The notes under the pieces: generated by a model
What the model was told of the DNA's origin: nothing
What the model saw: the letters and a program-made list of their open reading frames with translations, nothing else
Database searches by the model: none
Assembly: GCA_043820985.1 (NCBI GenBank)
Contig: JBDRDH010000011.1
Coordinates: 36,865-100,864, forward strand
Origin: JAAYXS01 sp043820985
GTDB taxonomy: Bacteria; Planctomycetota; Phycisphaerae; UBA1845; Fen-1342
Direction: 5' to 3'
DNA length: 64,000 bases
Shown: positions 8,087-17,500 of the stretch, in pieces
Numbering within the stretch: position 1 is the first letter of the stretch
Layout of the letters: every line of letters begins with the position of its first letter
Made by a program: the position numbers and the translations under genes

Positions 8087-10273
8087 ATGGTGACCAGTCG
8101 GATTTCAAGCTGGCTTGTGGGGGTGGTGGTTCTCTGTGGGGTGTGTCCGGGCCTGGCGACTGGCGGCGAGGATTTCAGCTTTGTGCAATTCTCTGACATG
8201 CACCTGAATCCGCACCTGGCGCGTCAGGGGCCGCCGGGTGCCGTGCGGGGAGCCGAGGCCATTGCCTGGATATGTGAGCAAGCGGCCTTACCGCAGGAGA
8301 TGACGCCCTTTGGCATCACCGCGCCGCCGCCGGCGTTCGCGCTGGCGACCGGCGATCTGACCGAGTACGGCGTGATCGACGATACATGGGAGGTGTTCGA
8401 GCGCACGTTTGGCGACCTTCCCTGTCCACTGTACGTGATCCCCGGCAACCACGATAACACCTGGGTTGCCATGTACGAGGTCATGCGCCAACGCCATGGC
8501 GGGGAGAACTACTCCTTCGACAAGTTCGGCTGTCACTTCGCGTGCATCAGCTCGGCGTCGCCGCAGGAACCGGTGCCGACGATTGACGCGCGCACGCGCG
8601 GCTGGTTGAAAGCCGACCTGGATAAGCTGGCACCCGGCACGCCGGTCTTTGTGGCCTTGCACCATCCACTCGATAGCAATGAGTTCGCCCCGGCGGAGTA
8701 CGACACGTTCATCGATCTGCTGCGGGACTACAACGTGGTGCTGATGCTGTACGGTCACGGGCACAACGCGAGTCACCGCGAAATGGACGGTATCGATGGC
8801 GTGATGGGCGGCAGCACTTACGGCGAGAAAGCCGGCTACAGTGTGATCAGTGTGGAGGACGACACGCTGCGGGTGGCGTACCACTATCACCACAAGCCGG
8901 TCAAGGGCGAGCAGCAGCCGAGTGGACCGGGGTGGAAGAAGCTGCTGGAGAAGCCTATTGGGCACAGTGTCCCGGAAAGGCTCTTTCACATTGCGGCTCC
9001 ACGGGCCAAAGTGGGTGACGCGGCAGTGGGTAGTCGATTCAAGATGTCGTTGGATTTGGCTGACGGCGTGCGGGTGGAAGATCTGGCCCTGACAGAGGTG
9101 CGTATTGACGGTAAGCCGGTCGAAGCTCAGCCGCTTTCATCAAGTAAAAGACCGACCTGGCAAGTGCATACCGATGAGCTGGCGGCCGGTAGACACTTGC
9201 TCGCGGTGCGGACTGAAACCAAGGACGGTCGCGGCGATCTACGTACGATGACGATTTTGGTGGACAACAATTCAGCGTCGTGGTGGATAGAGTTTGACGC
9301 GGCCGTGAAGGCCGGGCCGGTATTGGAGGGAGATAAGATCATCGTTGCTCGTAGCGATGGTGTTATCGCCGCGCATGACCGGCACACCGCGGAGGAGCGG
9401 TGGCAGTTCGAAACCGGTGGCGAGATTCTTGGCACGCCGGCGTGGTCTGGTGAATTGCTGGTGTTTGGTTCGGGTGATGGGCAGGTCTATGCGCTGGACG
9501 GCTCGGGGAAGGAAGCGTGGAGGTATGATGCTGGCCGGCCGGTGTATGGTTGGCCGCTGATCGACGGGGAGGTGGCGTATATTGGCGACAATGGTGGGCG
9601 CTTGCTTGCCCTGGAACTGCGTGGCGGCAAGTCGCGCTGGACGTTCGAACGGGCGGATTTTGCGATCGAATCTCGCCCGTGCGTCTGGGGTGATTTGCTG
9701 GTATTTGGTGCCTGGGACGGCTATTTGTATGCGTTGAAGTGCGATACCGGCGAGCTGATCTGGAAAGTCCTCGGCCCCAAGTCGAGTGATGGTAAGGCGG
9801 CGCGTTACTATGCGCCGGCGGATTGTGGGCCGGTGGCTATTGGCGATACGCTGTTTGTATGTGACCGGGGCTATGTGCTGGCGACGTATGAGCGAGACGG
9901 ATCGCAGACTCGGCGATTGGCCGAGAAAGTCGCCGCGATTGCCGCCGATCCGTCGGGGCGATTTCTGTTCGCGCGCACCACGGACGATCGGGTCTGCAAG
10001 TTCAACGCCGCTGGCGAGAAGCTTTGGGAGCAGCCGGTGCCCGCCGGCCGGTTTCCGATCCCGCCGACGTGTCACGGGGACGCGGTTTACGTCTGTTCCA
10101 ACCAGGGTTTGCTCAGTGTGTTGGATGCCGAGACCGGTGCGGTTCGCTGGCAGTACCAAGCCACGCCGGGCTTTTACGTGATGGCCCTGGTGATGGTTGA
10201 TGAACAGAGCACCTGTTACGTCGCGGGCATGGATGGCTCGCTGACGGCGGTCAGGGAGCCGGAGCGTCCTTGA
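8087..10273 (+). CDS. Secreted metallophosphoesterase with C-terminal PQQ-type beta-propeller
   Basis: A 728-residue exported protein. A signal peptide ends near residue 26. A calcineurin-like metallophosphoesterase domain follows, with metal ligands in 'FSDMHL' (D37, H39), 'ATGDLT' (D90), 'GNHDN' (N121, H122), 'ALHHPLD' and 'YGHGHN'. A short linker leads to a beta-propeller from about residue 410 with PQQ-enzyme/BamB-like repeats ('GDGQVYALDGSGKEAWRYD', 'DGYLYALKCDTGELIWK', 'GLLSVLDAETGAVRWQYQ'). The combination suggests a phosphatase or phosphodiesterase with a binding propeller; the substrate is not visible. AGGAG lies before the ATG. Its end overlaps the converging gene 10251-11894 by 23 bases. 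Confidence 0.85.
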   Translation: MVTSRISSWLVGVVVLCGVCPGLATGGEDFSFVQFSDMHLNPHLARQGPPGAVRGAEAIAWICEQAALPQEMTPFGITAPPPAFALATGDLTEYGVIDDTWEVFERTFGDLPCPLYVIPGNHDNTWVAMYEVMRQRHGGENYSFDKFGCHFACISSASPQEPVPTIDARTRGWLKADLDKLAPGTPVFVALHHPLDSNEFAPAEYDTFIDLLRDYNVVLMLYGHGHNASHREMDGIDGVMGGSTYGEKAGYSVISVEDDTLRVAYHYHHKPVKGEQQPSGPGWKKLLEKPIGHSVPERLFHIAAPRAKVGDAAVGSRFKMSLDLADGVRVEDLALTEVRIDGKPVEAQPLSSSKRPTWQVHTDELAAGRHLLAVRTETKDGRGDLRTMTILVDNNSASWWIEFDAAVKAGPVLEGDKIIVARSDGVIAAHDRHTAEERWQFETGGEILGTPAWSGELLVFGSGDGQVYALDGSGKEAWRYDAGRPVYGWPLIDGEVAYIGDNGGRLLALELRGGKSRWTFERADFAIESRPCVWGDLLVFGAWDGYLYALKCDTGELIWKVLGPKSSDGKAARYYAPADCGPVAIGDTLFVCDRGYVLATYERDGSQTRRLAEKVAAIAADPSGRFLFARTTDDRVCKFNAAGEKLWEQPVPAGRFPIPPTCHGDAVYVCSNQGLLSVLDAETGAVRWQYQATPGFYVMALVMVDEQSTCYVAGMDGSLTAVREPERP

Positions 10274-11894
10274 GGCTGACGCCGTGGATGCGGGCCGGAT
10301 CGATTTCGTCGTCGACGTATTCCCAGTTCAGCCCCCAGCCGGGTAATGCGACGGGCTCGTCGCCGGCAGTCTGAGGGTATTTGTACCGCGGCTTGCGCTG
10401 GCTGGACCAATACCACAGTCGTTCACGTCCATCCTTGTCGCGGTCCCGGCCCCAGAAGATAACCGAGTGTCCGCTGCCGCTTTGGCGCCAGAACTGGACG
10501 AAGTCGCCGCGCCGCAGTAGGCGATAGTCAGTTACAGGCGTGCCCAGTTTGGCCCACTGGAGCACGTTGCAAACCTGCCGCTCCAGAATCGTCTTGCGGA
10601 ACTCCGCCGGGATCAGGGGATCACTTTCGGATTTTGGTGTGCCGTACCAACCCTGTTGCAGGGCGGCGATTTGCTCGAATGGCCAGTTCTTGAACCAGCG
10701 GCCGGGGGCGGCGGAGGCATCCACGCCGTGATGCACGAGACAGTACGCGTCGAGGAAAGTTTCCAGCGTGGCGCCACAGCAGTAGGTGCCCTTGCTGTTG
10801 CCGTGCAGGAGAGTCTGGCCGTCGTAGTGAATCGTCTTGGACACGCCGCTGCCGGTCAGGACGAATCCGCCGCCACGCCGTTGAGTGGCTAAGCGTACGA
10901 CGGCTTCGCGCAGAGTTTTGGGCTGTGACTGCTCGACGGGTAGGCCGGGGCCGGGCAGGTAGACACCCAGGTTGCAGACCACCTGGCGCAGTGTGTGTGG
11001 CGTGACACGGCCGACGGGCGTGTTGATCACGCGTGAACAGCCGTGAGCGTCTTGCAGCACGAACGTTGAAGATCCGCCACCATCAAGGTTGAGCGCGTCC
11101 CAGACGCCCAGCGATTCGAACAGGCAAGCCAACTCGACCAGTGTAATGCCCGCGCTGACGCCGGCCTGGCGACCATCGACGACGATCAGCCAAAGCGTGT
11201 ATCCCTCCCGGTCGATCCCGACAGCCGTGCGCGGGTTCAGGTTGCCGAACTTCGAGTTCGCCACGCTCTGTGCGACGGCTACCTGGCCATCGTCGAGCAG
11301 CAGGCGAAAGCCGGGCACGACCTGCCACAGATCGGCCGTAGGCAACGGCGGACCCTTCAGTGCCACGCGGCCATCACGGGCAACGTACAGCGCCCCGAAG
11401 CGCTCGTCGGGCTCGGAGTATTGCCGGCCCCGGAACGCGGCCAACCCGACTACATCCATTGGCATACCCATGCGCGGCCGAAACGGATCGAAGGCGCTGG
11501 TGTTGATCGCGAGCTGTACTCCCCGCTGCTGGGCGAATTCAAGCGTGTTGGCGCAGCGCACTTCCTCGCCTGCGCCGGACTGGTCTTCCGGGAGTGGTTC
11601 GGTCACGGCCAGGCGCACGCCGGGCATTTGCAGATTGATCCGCGTGATCCAGACGCGCAACGGCCGGGGGGTGGCGTATTGGCGATACCAGATGTCGGCG
11701 GCGGGGGCGAAGGCCTTGATGTGCTCGGTGGTGGTCGGCCGGGCAATCCATTGCCGGGCGCGGTCGGCAGCTTCTGCTACGGTGGCCGCGGTCTGCCCAG
11801 ACGCGGTCGCACACCAGCACAGACCGACCGCCCAGACCAGCAGGATGGCGCGGCGGTGTTGATTCAGCAATCGCGGAGTCAATGAAATCCTCAT
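10251..11894 (-). CDS. Secreted NAGPA-type phosphodiester glycosidase fused to NlpC/P60-like domain
   Basis: A 547-residue protein with a signal peptide (about residues 1-33). Residues 60-310 match the NAGPA (phosphodiester glycosidase, PF09992) family: 'NPRTAVGIDREGYTLWLIVVD' split over the core strands, then 'GITLVELACLFESLGVWDALNLDGGGSS', whose DGGGSS loop is the family hallmark. From about residue 355 a second domain has 'TYCCGATLETF' (candidate Cys) and 'GSGHSVIFWG' (candidate His), as in NlpC/P60 or CHAP cysteine peptidases. That second assignment is weaker. Bacterial NAGPA domains cleave GlcNAc-1-phosphodiester bonds in envelope polymers. The neighbours are also envelope or amino-sugar enzymes. 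It converges on and overlaps the phosphoesterase gene. Confidence 0.78.
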   Translation of the reverse strand: MRISLTPRLLNQHRRAILLVWAVGLCWCATASGQTAATVAEAADRARQWIARPTTTEHIKAFAPAADIWYRQYATPRPLRVWITRINLQMPGVRLAVTEPLPEDQSGAGEEVRCANTLEFAQQRGVQLAINTSAFDPFRPRMGMPMDVVGLAAFRGRQYSEPDERFGALYVARDGRVALKGPPLPTADLWQVVPGFRLLLDDGQVAVAQSVANSKFGNLNPRTAVGIDREGYTLWLIVVDGRQAGVSAGITLVELACLFESLGVWDALNLDGGGSSTFVLQDAHGCSRVINTPVGRVTPHTLRQVVCNLGVYLPGPGLPVEQSQPKTLREAVVRLATQRRGGGFVLTGSGVSKTIHYDGQTLLHGNSKGTYCCGATLETFLDAYCLVHHGVDASAAPGRWFKNWPFEQIAALQQGWYGTPKSESDPLIPAEFRKTILERQVCNVLQWAKLGTPVTDYRLLRRGDFVQFWRQSGSGHSVIFWGRDRDKDGRERLWYWSSQRKPRYKYPQTAGDEPVALPGWGLNWEYVDDEIDPARIHGVSLKDAPAP

Positions 11895-11912
11895 GCCGCG
11901 CCAGGGCGGTCG

Positions 11913-14297
11913 TTAACGGGCATCTTCGGCCGACTGCTTGAGCTCGGCGGAGCGCGTGTAGAACTCGGTGGCGTCCATGTCGCGCAGGAAGACCATACCG
12001 CGGGCAGCCCGCAGGCCGTGGTCCTCGTTGTAGACGAAGAAGTCCTCGCCGAGAAACGTTTTGATCTGGTTGTACTGTTTGGCCTGGATCTTGCGGGCCA
12101 GCCGGGAAAACGGGCCGTCATACTCGTAGCTGGGGAACGAGGCGGTTTTTTGGGTGGCGAAGCAGGTGTCGAAGCAGTTCTCCAGGTCGTTCATGTGCGT
12201 CAGAGACGTAGGCACGTAGAGGTTGGCCTCGGCCGGGTGGAATCTGAACCACACATTGCGGTAGCCGAGCACGCGCACGTCGCTCCGGCCGGAGGCCTGC
12301 TCGTACATCCGCAGCGCGTGTGCGACGGCTTGCAAGACCTTGTAGTGCGTGTCGGGGCCGCTGCCTTCCGGATCGAACGCCACGGTCACGATGTCGGGAT
12401 TGATCTCGCCCAGCAGATCCCGAATCGGCAGCACGTCGCGATCGACGGTGGGCTGTTCGGTGAAGATGTCGCCCTTGTAGAAGCCCAGCCGCAGGTGACG
12501 AACGGTCTCGCCCGTGAAGCCATAGTAGGCCCATTTAAGGTCGGACTCCCACTCGCGCATGCGGCCCTTGAGCTGCTGCACGACGGCCATGTCCTTCTTG
12601 CCGGGGTACTGCGTGCGGAAGTAGTTGGCCAGCTCGGTCAGCCGCTGTTGGATGTTGTCGAAACTGTCGTCCTCGTAGAGCTCAATCACGTTGCGCAGCA
12701 GGCGCTGGGCGGTGGCCTCATGCTGCATTTCGTCGCGGTGCCGAGCCGCCCCCTGGAAGTAATGCGAGGTGTCGATCCGCCGGGCCAGTACATTGTCGGC
12801 CTCGAAGAACTCGGGGCGGAAGCGGCGGCGGAAATCGCCACGCTGCAGCCGTTCCAGTAGATCGATGACGACGGTGTACATGTAGTTGTTGGTCACGGCG
12901 TTGAAGCCGGAGGTCATGTAGGCGAAACAGTGCTTGGTGCTACGCCGCCGGACGGCGTTAATGACGTAGGGCAGGTATGCCAGGATGATGTCGTCGTGGT
13001 GCGGCGCGGTGTGCAGGAGCGTCTTGTGCTCGACGGGGGCGTGACCACGGTTCAGGTTATTAATGACACACAGCTCGGTTTGCCGGGTGAGTATCTCGGG
13101 GTCCGTCTTGGTCTTCTTGAGCAGCTCGGCGCCGAAACGATCGCTTAGAAAGTCCTCTCTGGCCAGGTCTCGGATCGGCTTGCCGGTGCTCAATGAGAGG
13201 TCCATGACGATGCGGTGCAGTTGCTCGTCGGAAATCTCCTCCTGATGTGACAGATCGACGAACAGCCGATTGGTCAGGCCCCGGGCGGCCCCGCTCGTCA
13301 GGTAGAAGCGCGCGTGGGGCAGCACACCCAGGACCGAGCCGGGGTACTTGAGACTGGGATTGCTATGGATAGTGTTAGCGACGATGCCGGCCTTGGCCTC
13401 GCCGGCCGCGATGATCAGGGCGACGGCCTCCTGGTTTTGCGTGATCGTGGCCAGACCGATGGTGATCACGCTCTTATGCCGCGCGACCTCCATGCCACCC
13501 AGATCGCCGGCGGCGGCGGCCTTGGTCTCGTAGTTCGGATCCAGCAGGCGGGTGGTGGAGAACAGGTCTGAACCGCGGACGTTAAACGCGATATGCCCGT
13601 CGGGTCCGATCCCGCCCAGGAAGAAGCCGACACCGCCCAGTTCGCGGATACGTCGTTCATAGTCCGTGCAGAACTCGTCCACGGCTCGCAGGACCTCCTG
13701 CTGGCGTTTCTCCAGCAGGGAATTCGCGCGCCGAATGCGCAGCGAGAGATCGACGGTCATCTCGGGGAAGATATCGCCCAGCGACACGCCTTTGGGCAGG
13801 GCAATCTTGAGCGGATCGATCAACATGGCCCGCGCGCGGTCGAGGCCGAAGCCTTTCAGGTAATACTTGTTGACGTAGTAATAGAAGCTGTTGTGTTGGG
13901 TGGAATCAATCGGATAGAACTCGTCAATCTGGACGAAGCGCAGGCCGGACAAATCGGGCTTATGCTGGGTGTCCAGGCCCAGCTCTTCCAGTACCGCCGC
14001 GGTGTCGGGGCGCTCCCAGTTGCGCAGGTATTGCTGGGTGAACTTGATGAAATGCTCGGGCGTCTTGCCGGTCGGCAGCGATACCACGCCCTCGGGATGG
14101 TCCTGCACCCATTCCAGAAAACGAGCCGCCGTCAGCCGGCCGAGCGCCGGGAAGTTCGGCACGATGATCGAGGGAATGCGCTCCTCGGGACTATATATGA
14201 AATCGTAACCACTGCGTCGCAGGGCGCATTGCTCGACGTGACTGGTGGGAGTTTGTCGGGTGTCAGGGGGGGTGTTTTGTGGTTCAGAGGCGGACAT
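11913..14297 (-). CDS. nagB: Glucosamine-6-phosphate deaminase (NagB) fused to PIG-L/LmbE-type deacetylase
   Basis: A 794-residue two-domain cytoplasmic protein. Residues about 25-400 are NagB-like, with 'VSLPTGKTP', the substrate and base residues in 'VQIDEFYP', and 'GGIGPDGHIAFN'. From about residue 425 a PIG-L/LmbE domain begins with the metal motif 'HTAPHHDDIILAY' and continues to the end. NagB converts GlcN6P to fructose-6-phosphate plus ammonia, and PIG-L enzymes remove acetyl from GlcNAc groups, so the fusion could deacetylate and deaminate an amino sugar in one chain. Similar long NagB fusions are known in Bacteroidetes and Planctomycetes. The gene lies 18 bases upstream of the NAGPA gene, so the two are probably one operon. 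Confidence 0.88.
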   Translation of the reverse strand: MSASEPQNTPPDTRQTPTSHVEQCALRRSGYDFIYSPEERIPSIIVPNFPALGRLTAARFLEWVQDHPEGVVSLPTGKTPEHFIKFTQQYLRNWERPDTAAVLEELGLDTQHKPDLSGLRFVQIDEFYPIDSTQHNSFYYYVNKYYLKGFGLDRARAMLIDPLKIALPKGVSLGDIFPEMTVDLSLRIRRANSLLEKRQQEVLRAVDEFCTDYERRIRELGGVGFFLGGIGPDGHIAFNVRGSDLFSTTRLLDPNYETKAAAAGDLGGMEVARHKSVITIGLATITQNQEAVALIIAAGEAKAGIVANTIHSNPSLKYPGSVLGVLPHARFYLTSGAARGLTNRLFVDLSHQEEISDEQLHRIVMDLSLSTGKPIRDLAREDFLSDRFGAELLKKTKTDPEILTRQTELCVINNLNRGHAPVEHKTLLHTAPHHDDIILAYLPYVINAVRRRSTKHCFAYMTSGFNAVTNNYMYTVVIDLLERLQRGDFRRRFRPEFFEADNVLARRIDTSHYFQGAARHRDEMQHEATAQRLLRNVIELYEDDSFDNIQQRLTELANYFRTQYPGKKDMAVVQQLKGRMREWESDLKWAYYGFTGETVRHLRLGFYKGDIFTEQPTVDRDVLPIRDLLGEINPDIVTVAFDPEGSGPDTHYKVLQAVAHALRMYEQASGRSDVRVLGYRNVWFRFHPAEANLYVPTSLTHMNDLENCFDTCFATQKTASFPSYEYDGPFSRLARKIQAKQYNQIKTFLGEDFFVYNEDHGLRAARGMVFLRDMDATEFYTRSAELKQSAEDAR

Positions 14298-14474
14298 GCC
14301 GCGATCCTCCAGGTGGCGTGCGTGGTAACATCGCTGAGTTCCCGGCTGTGAATTATCCGTGGAGCCCGGGCGTACATCGGCAAGGCCGAACGCCGGCGAT
14401 CAACCGGTTCTGGCAGTGGTTGAGGATACACCAAGGGGGTGATGGTGTCGAATCAAGCGGCGGCGCATAGAAAA

Positions 14475-14508
14475 GGCCCGCCCGGGCCATGGCTGACTCG
14501 GGCGGGCC
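14475..14508 (-). terminator. Rho-independent terminator of the giant dockerin-like gene
   Basis: A perfect 10-bp GC stem GGCCCGCCCG/CGGGCGGGCC with a 14-base loop, followed on the minus strand by CTTTTC. It lies 23 bases after the stop of the gene 14531-19261 and reads in the same direction. The region 14298-14474 holds the upstream part of the nagB gene and nothing else recognisable. Confidence 0.8.
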
Positions 14509-14530
14509 GGTAAAGGTCTAATTTACTGGT

Positions 14531-17500
14531 TTATGGGCAGGGATCACACACTCCAGCGCCCACACAGTTGATGAAGCCGTCAATGTCATACGAGTTGACC
14601 GCTCCGTCACAGTTGATGTCGTTGGCACAGTACAGATCGCAGGTCGGATGATCCAGAATCCACTGGGCCTGTCCGGCCGGGCTGACTGCCTGAATGAAGC
14701 CATCGATATCGTATGAGTTGGGACCTAGCGTATCGCAGTTGGAATCGCCGCGGTAGTTCTGGCCGCCGCAATCGCACGGGATGTCCGCACAGGTTACGTC
14801 GGGGATGAACACACCCCAGCCATTCGCCTCGTCTTCGCAACCGGCCTGATCGCTGGGGCTCCAGGCTTCGCAGTAGTAGCCATAGCAGCATACCGCGGTC
14901 TGGGGCTCCTCGATCAGCAGCACATCCATGCGGATGGGCTTGCTCAGGTCGATAATCGGGCTGGGCCGATTGTTTGCGAGGTAAGAGGTGAGGCGGATCC
15001 AGCGTTGCGCGGTGGTGTCTAACCAGAACCAGCTCAGGTATTCGGATTGGCCCGGATTGCCGTAGGCATCCGTCGTCCCGCTATAGCTGGGCGGATACGA
15101 CAGGTGTATATCCGTGGTACCGGAGAAAGTCGGTTCCTGGAACAGGACCTCGCTGTCGAGGGCGTAAGCTTCGAAGTCCTCGATCACGAAGTTGGATCCG
15201 CCGGCGCCGGCACCCACGTTGATCACGTTGTCAACGTACAGGTGGTACACGCCGGTACTGCGATCGGCCGAAGTCGAGTTGACCGCGACCGCCAGGTGCT
15301 CCAGGGTGCCGTATGGCGCGGTGATAGCGCCATCACCGGTAAACGGCTCAATCAAGACGCCTGCCGGGTCAAACTCCAGGGTCTGCCAGCCACCGGTGGC
15401 GCTGATCGGCGTGCCCTGCGGCGCGTTGTCGAGCACACTGGTGGCACCGACCCATTCGATCTCACCACTATTTTGTCCAGGCTGACCCAGATCACCAACG
15501 TCGGTGGTTTCCCGTACGCCGATGCAGATCAGGATGTCGCCACTGCCCTTACCAACTTCCAACGGATCGGAATCACCCGACTCGTCGGTGGCGTTGGTCT
15601 GGGTGGCGACGATTGACTGCAAGTGAACCAGAGCGTCCACAGGCACATCAATCGTATCCGCGCCGTCCGGATCAATCGAGCCGATCGGGAGGGTCGTGGT
15701 AGCATCGTACACGGTGACCAGGATGGCGTCGGGAACAATGTCCGTCACCGTTACGGTCAAAGCGCCTTCCTCGAGCGGACTGACTAGCGACGGCTCCGGC
15801 GGAGCCTGCGGTTCCATGTCGTGGAAGATAACCGCGCCCAGCTCGACGAAGAAATCATCGTAGTAAGCGTCGGCGCCCGGCGCATAACCCGAGCCCATGT
15901 ACATGTTGTCGTACACCATATCGGTGCCGCTATATGGCAGGTTGCGCATGGCCAGCTTGCCATCGACATAGGCATCGAGGGTGCTCTCTTTAATGACCAC
16001 GGTGAACATGTGCCAGCCAACGGAGCGCATGGGTGCTTCGTGCTGGTTCATGTTGTGGTAGCTGCCAGAGTAGCCCACCAGTGCCCGGATCGAGTAGTAA
16101 TTATTGTCTACTCCGGTGAAGAACGAGGTACCTGGTATGGTCAGGGCCACCAGGCCACCAAAGCCGGCGGAGTAGTCGCGCAACTCGGCCCACTGGTACA
16201 TGTTGTTGAAGCCGGCACCCTCGGTATCATAGATGGCTACCGTCCACACGATAGGCTCGATGTTGGTGGGTGGGCCGACTGGCGGGATCGGATTCTCACG
16301 CCAGTTGTAGTCGTGGTTGCTCTGCCAGCCGTTTTGCCAGTTGGGCGGCTGATAGTCGCCCGGGTGTGTCGGCGGCGACTCGCCGGCCGGCGAGTAGGCG
16401 CACTTGCCACCGCCGGGGGCACCCAGCGTGGTGTTCTTGGTGAAATCCAGCGTCAGGCCCGGATCGCCGGAGGATGGCCACCAGCCGTAATCGTTGTACT
16501 CGATGGGGACGCCCGTGACCCAGTCTTTGTCGTTCTCGTAGTGAGCCTGATCCGTATAGATCTCCATGGTATCCGAGAAGTACACGGATGTGGTGGGAAT
16601 CGTAACGGTATCAGCCGGGCTTTCAGAAGTATCGCTACCCTCCACCGTCTGGTAGACGGTTACGGTGTAGCCCTGGAGCAGACCGCTGACTGGGATAATG
16701 ACGGAGGTTTCACCTGGATCGGGGGAACCCGAGAAGGTATCAACCACCACGCCCCCGAGATCCCGCAGGGTGATGGTCGCGATGCCGGTGTCGTACGCGT
16801 CCAGCACCTTGATCTCGGTGTCGCCTTCGGCCGGCACGTGGTGCATAACCGGAATCACGAACTCGGCCACCACAATGTCCGATTCGAGGCTCTCAACACC
16901 GTTAACGGTCTGCGTAGCGGAGATCTGATAGCCCTCCAGGACCGCGTCAATGAGGACATCGACCGTGTCGCCAGTCGGGGTCTCCGGATAGGTGCCGACC
17001 AACTGGCCCAGATCGTCGCGGACAATCACGGTAACCAGATCAGCCGACGCGTACGGCGCAGTCATCAGGCCGTTGACCGTCACGGTCGTAGCGCCGGGGA
17101 TGATCGGCGATTCAACCGTCGGCGACGGCACCGTATCGGAGGCACCGCGCGGATAGGCCAAGTCACTGGCCGGCTGGGCCGGTAGTATCTGTATGGCGGA
17201 GACGGAATAGCCGGTCTCAAGCAGCAGTCCAGCGAAGTCAGCGTAACCGTCGGCGGGAGTCGCGGAAGCAATCTCTTCGCCATTTATGTACAGGTACACG
17301 GTGGTGGCGGTTGGATCGCACAGCACGCGAACGGTGTCCTGCGTACCGACGATGATCGGGCCAACTACCTCGGGCAACGGGACCTCCGGCGCGCTGGGTA
17401 TGTTGCGGATGCACATCCGGAACCGCAACCCCGCGGCGTCGTCCGGAATCAGCACGCTGGTGCCACAGCCGGCGGAGCGCTGCAGGAAGCTGATCGACTC

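Noticed and set aside
9272..10159. A 295-codon minus-strand frame opposite the PQQ propeller
   Set aside because: Shadow of repeated propeller codons, with no domain.
13593..14351. A 252-codon plus-strand frame opposite nagB
   Set aside because: Shadow of the NagB domain; no ribosome binding site of note.
15821..17185. A 454-codon plus-strand frame inside the giant gene
   Set aside because: It is antisense to a gene with signal peptide and clear domains. Its product has no domain, and its composition is that of a reverse-strand shadow in GC-rich coding DNA.
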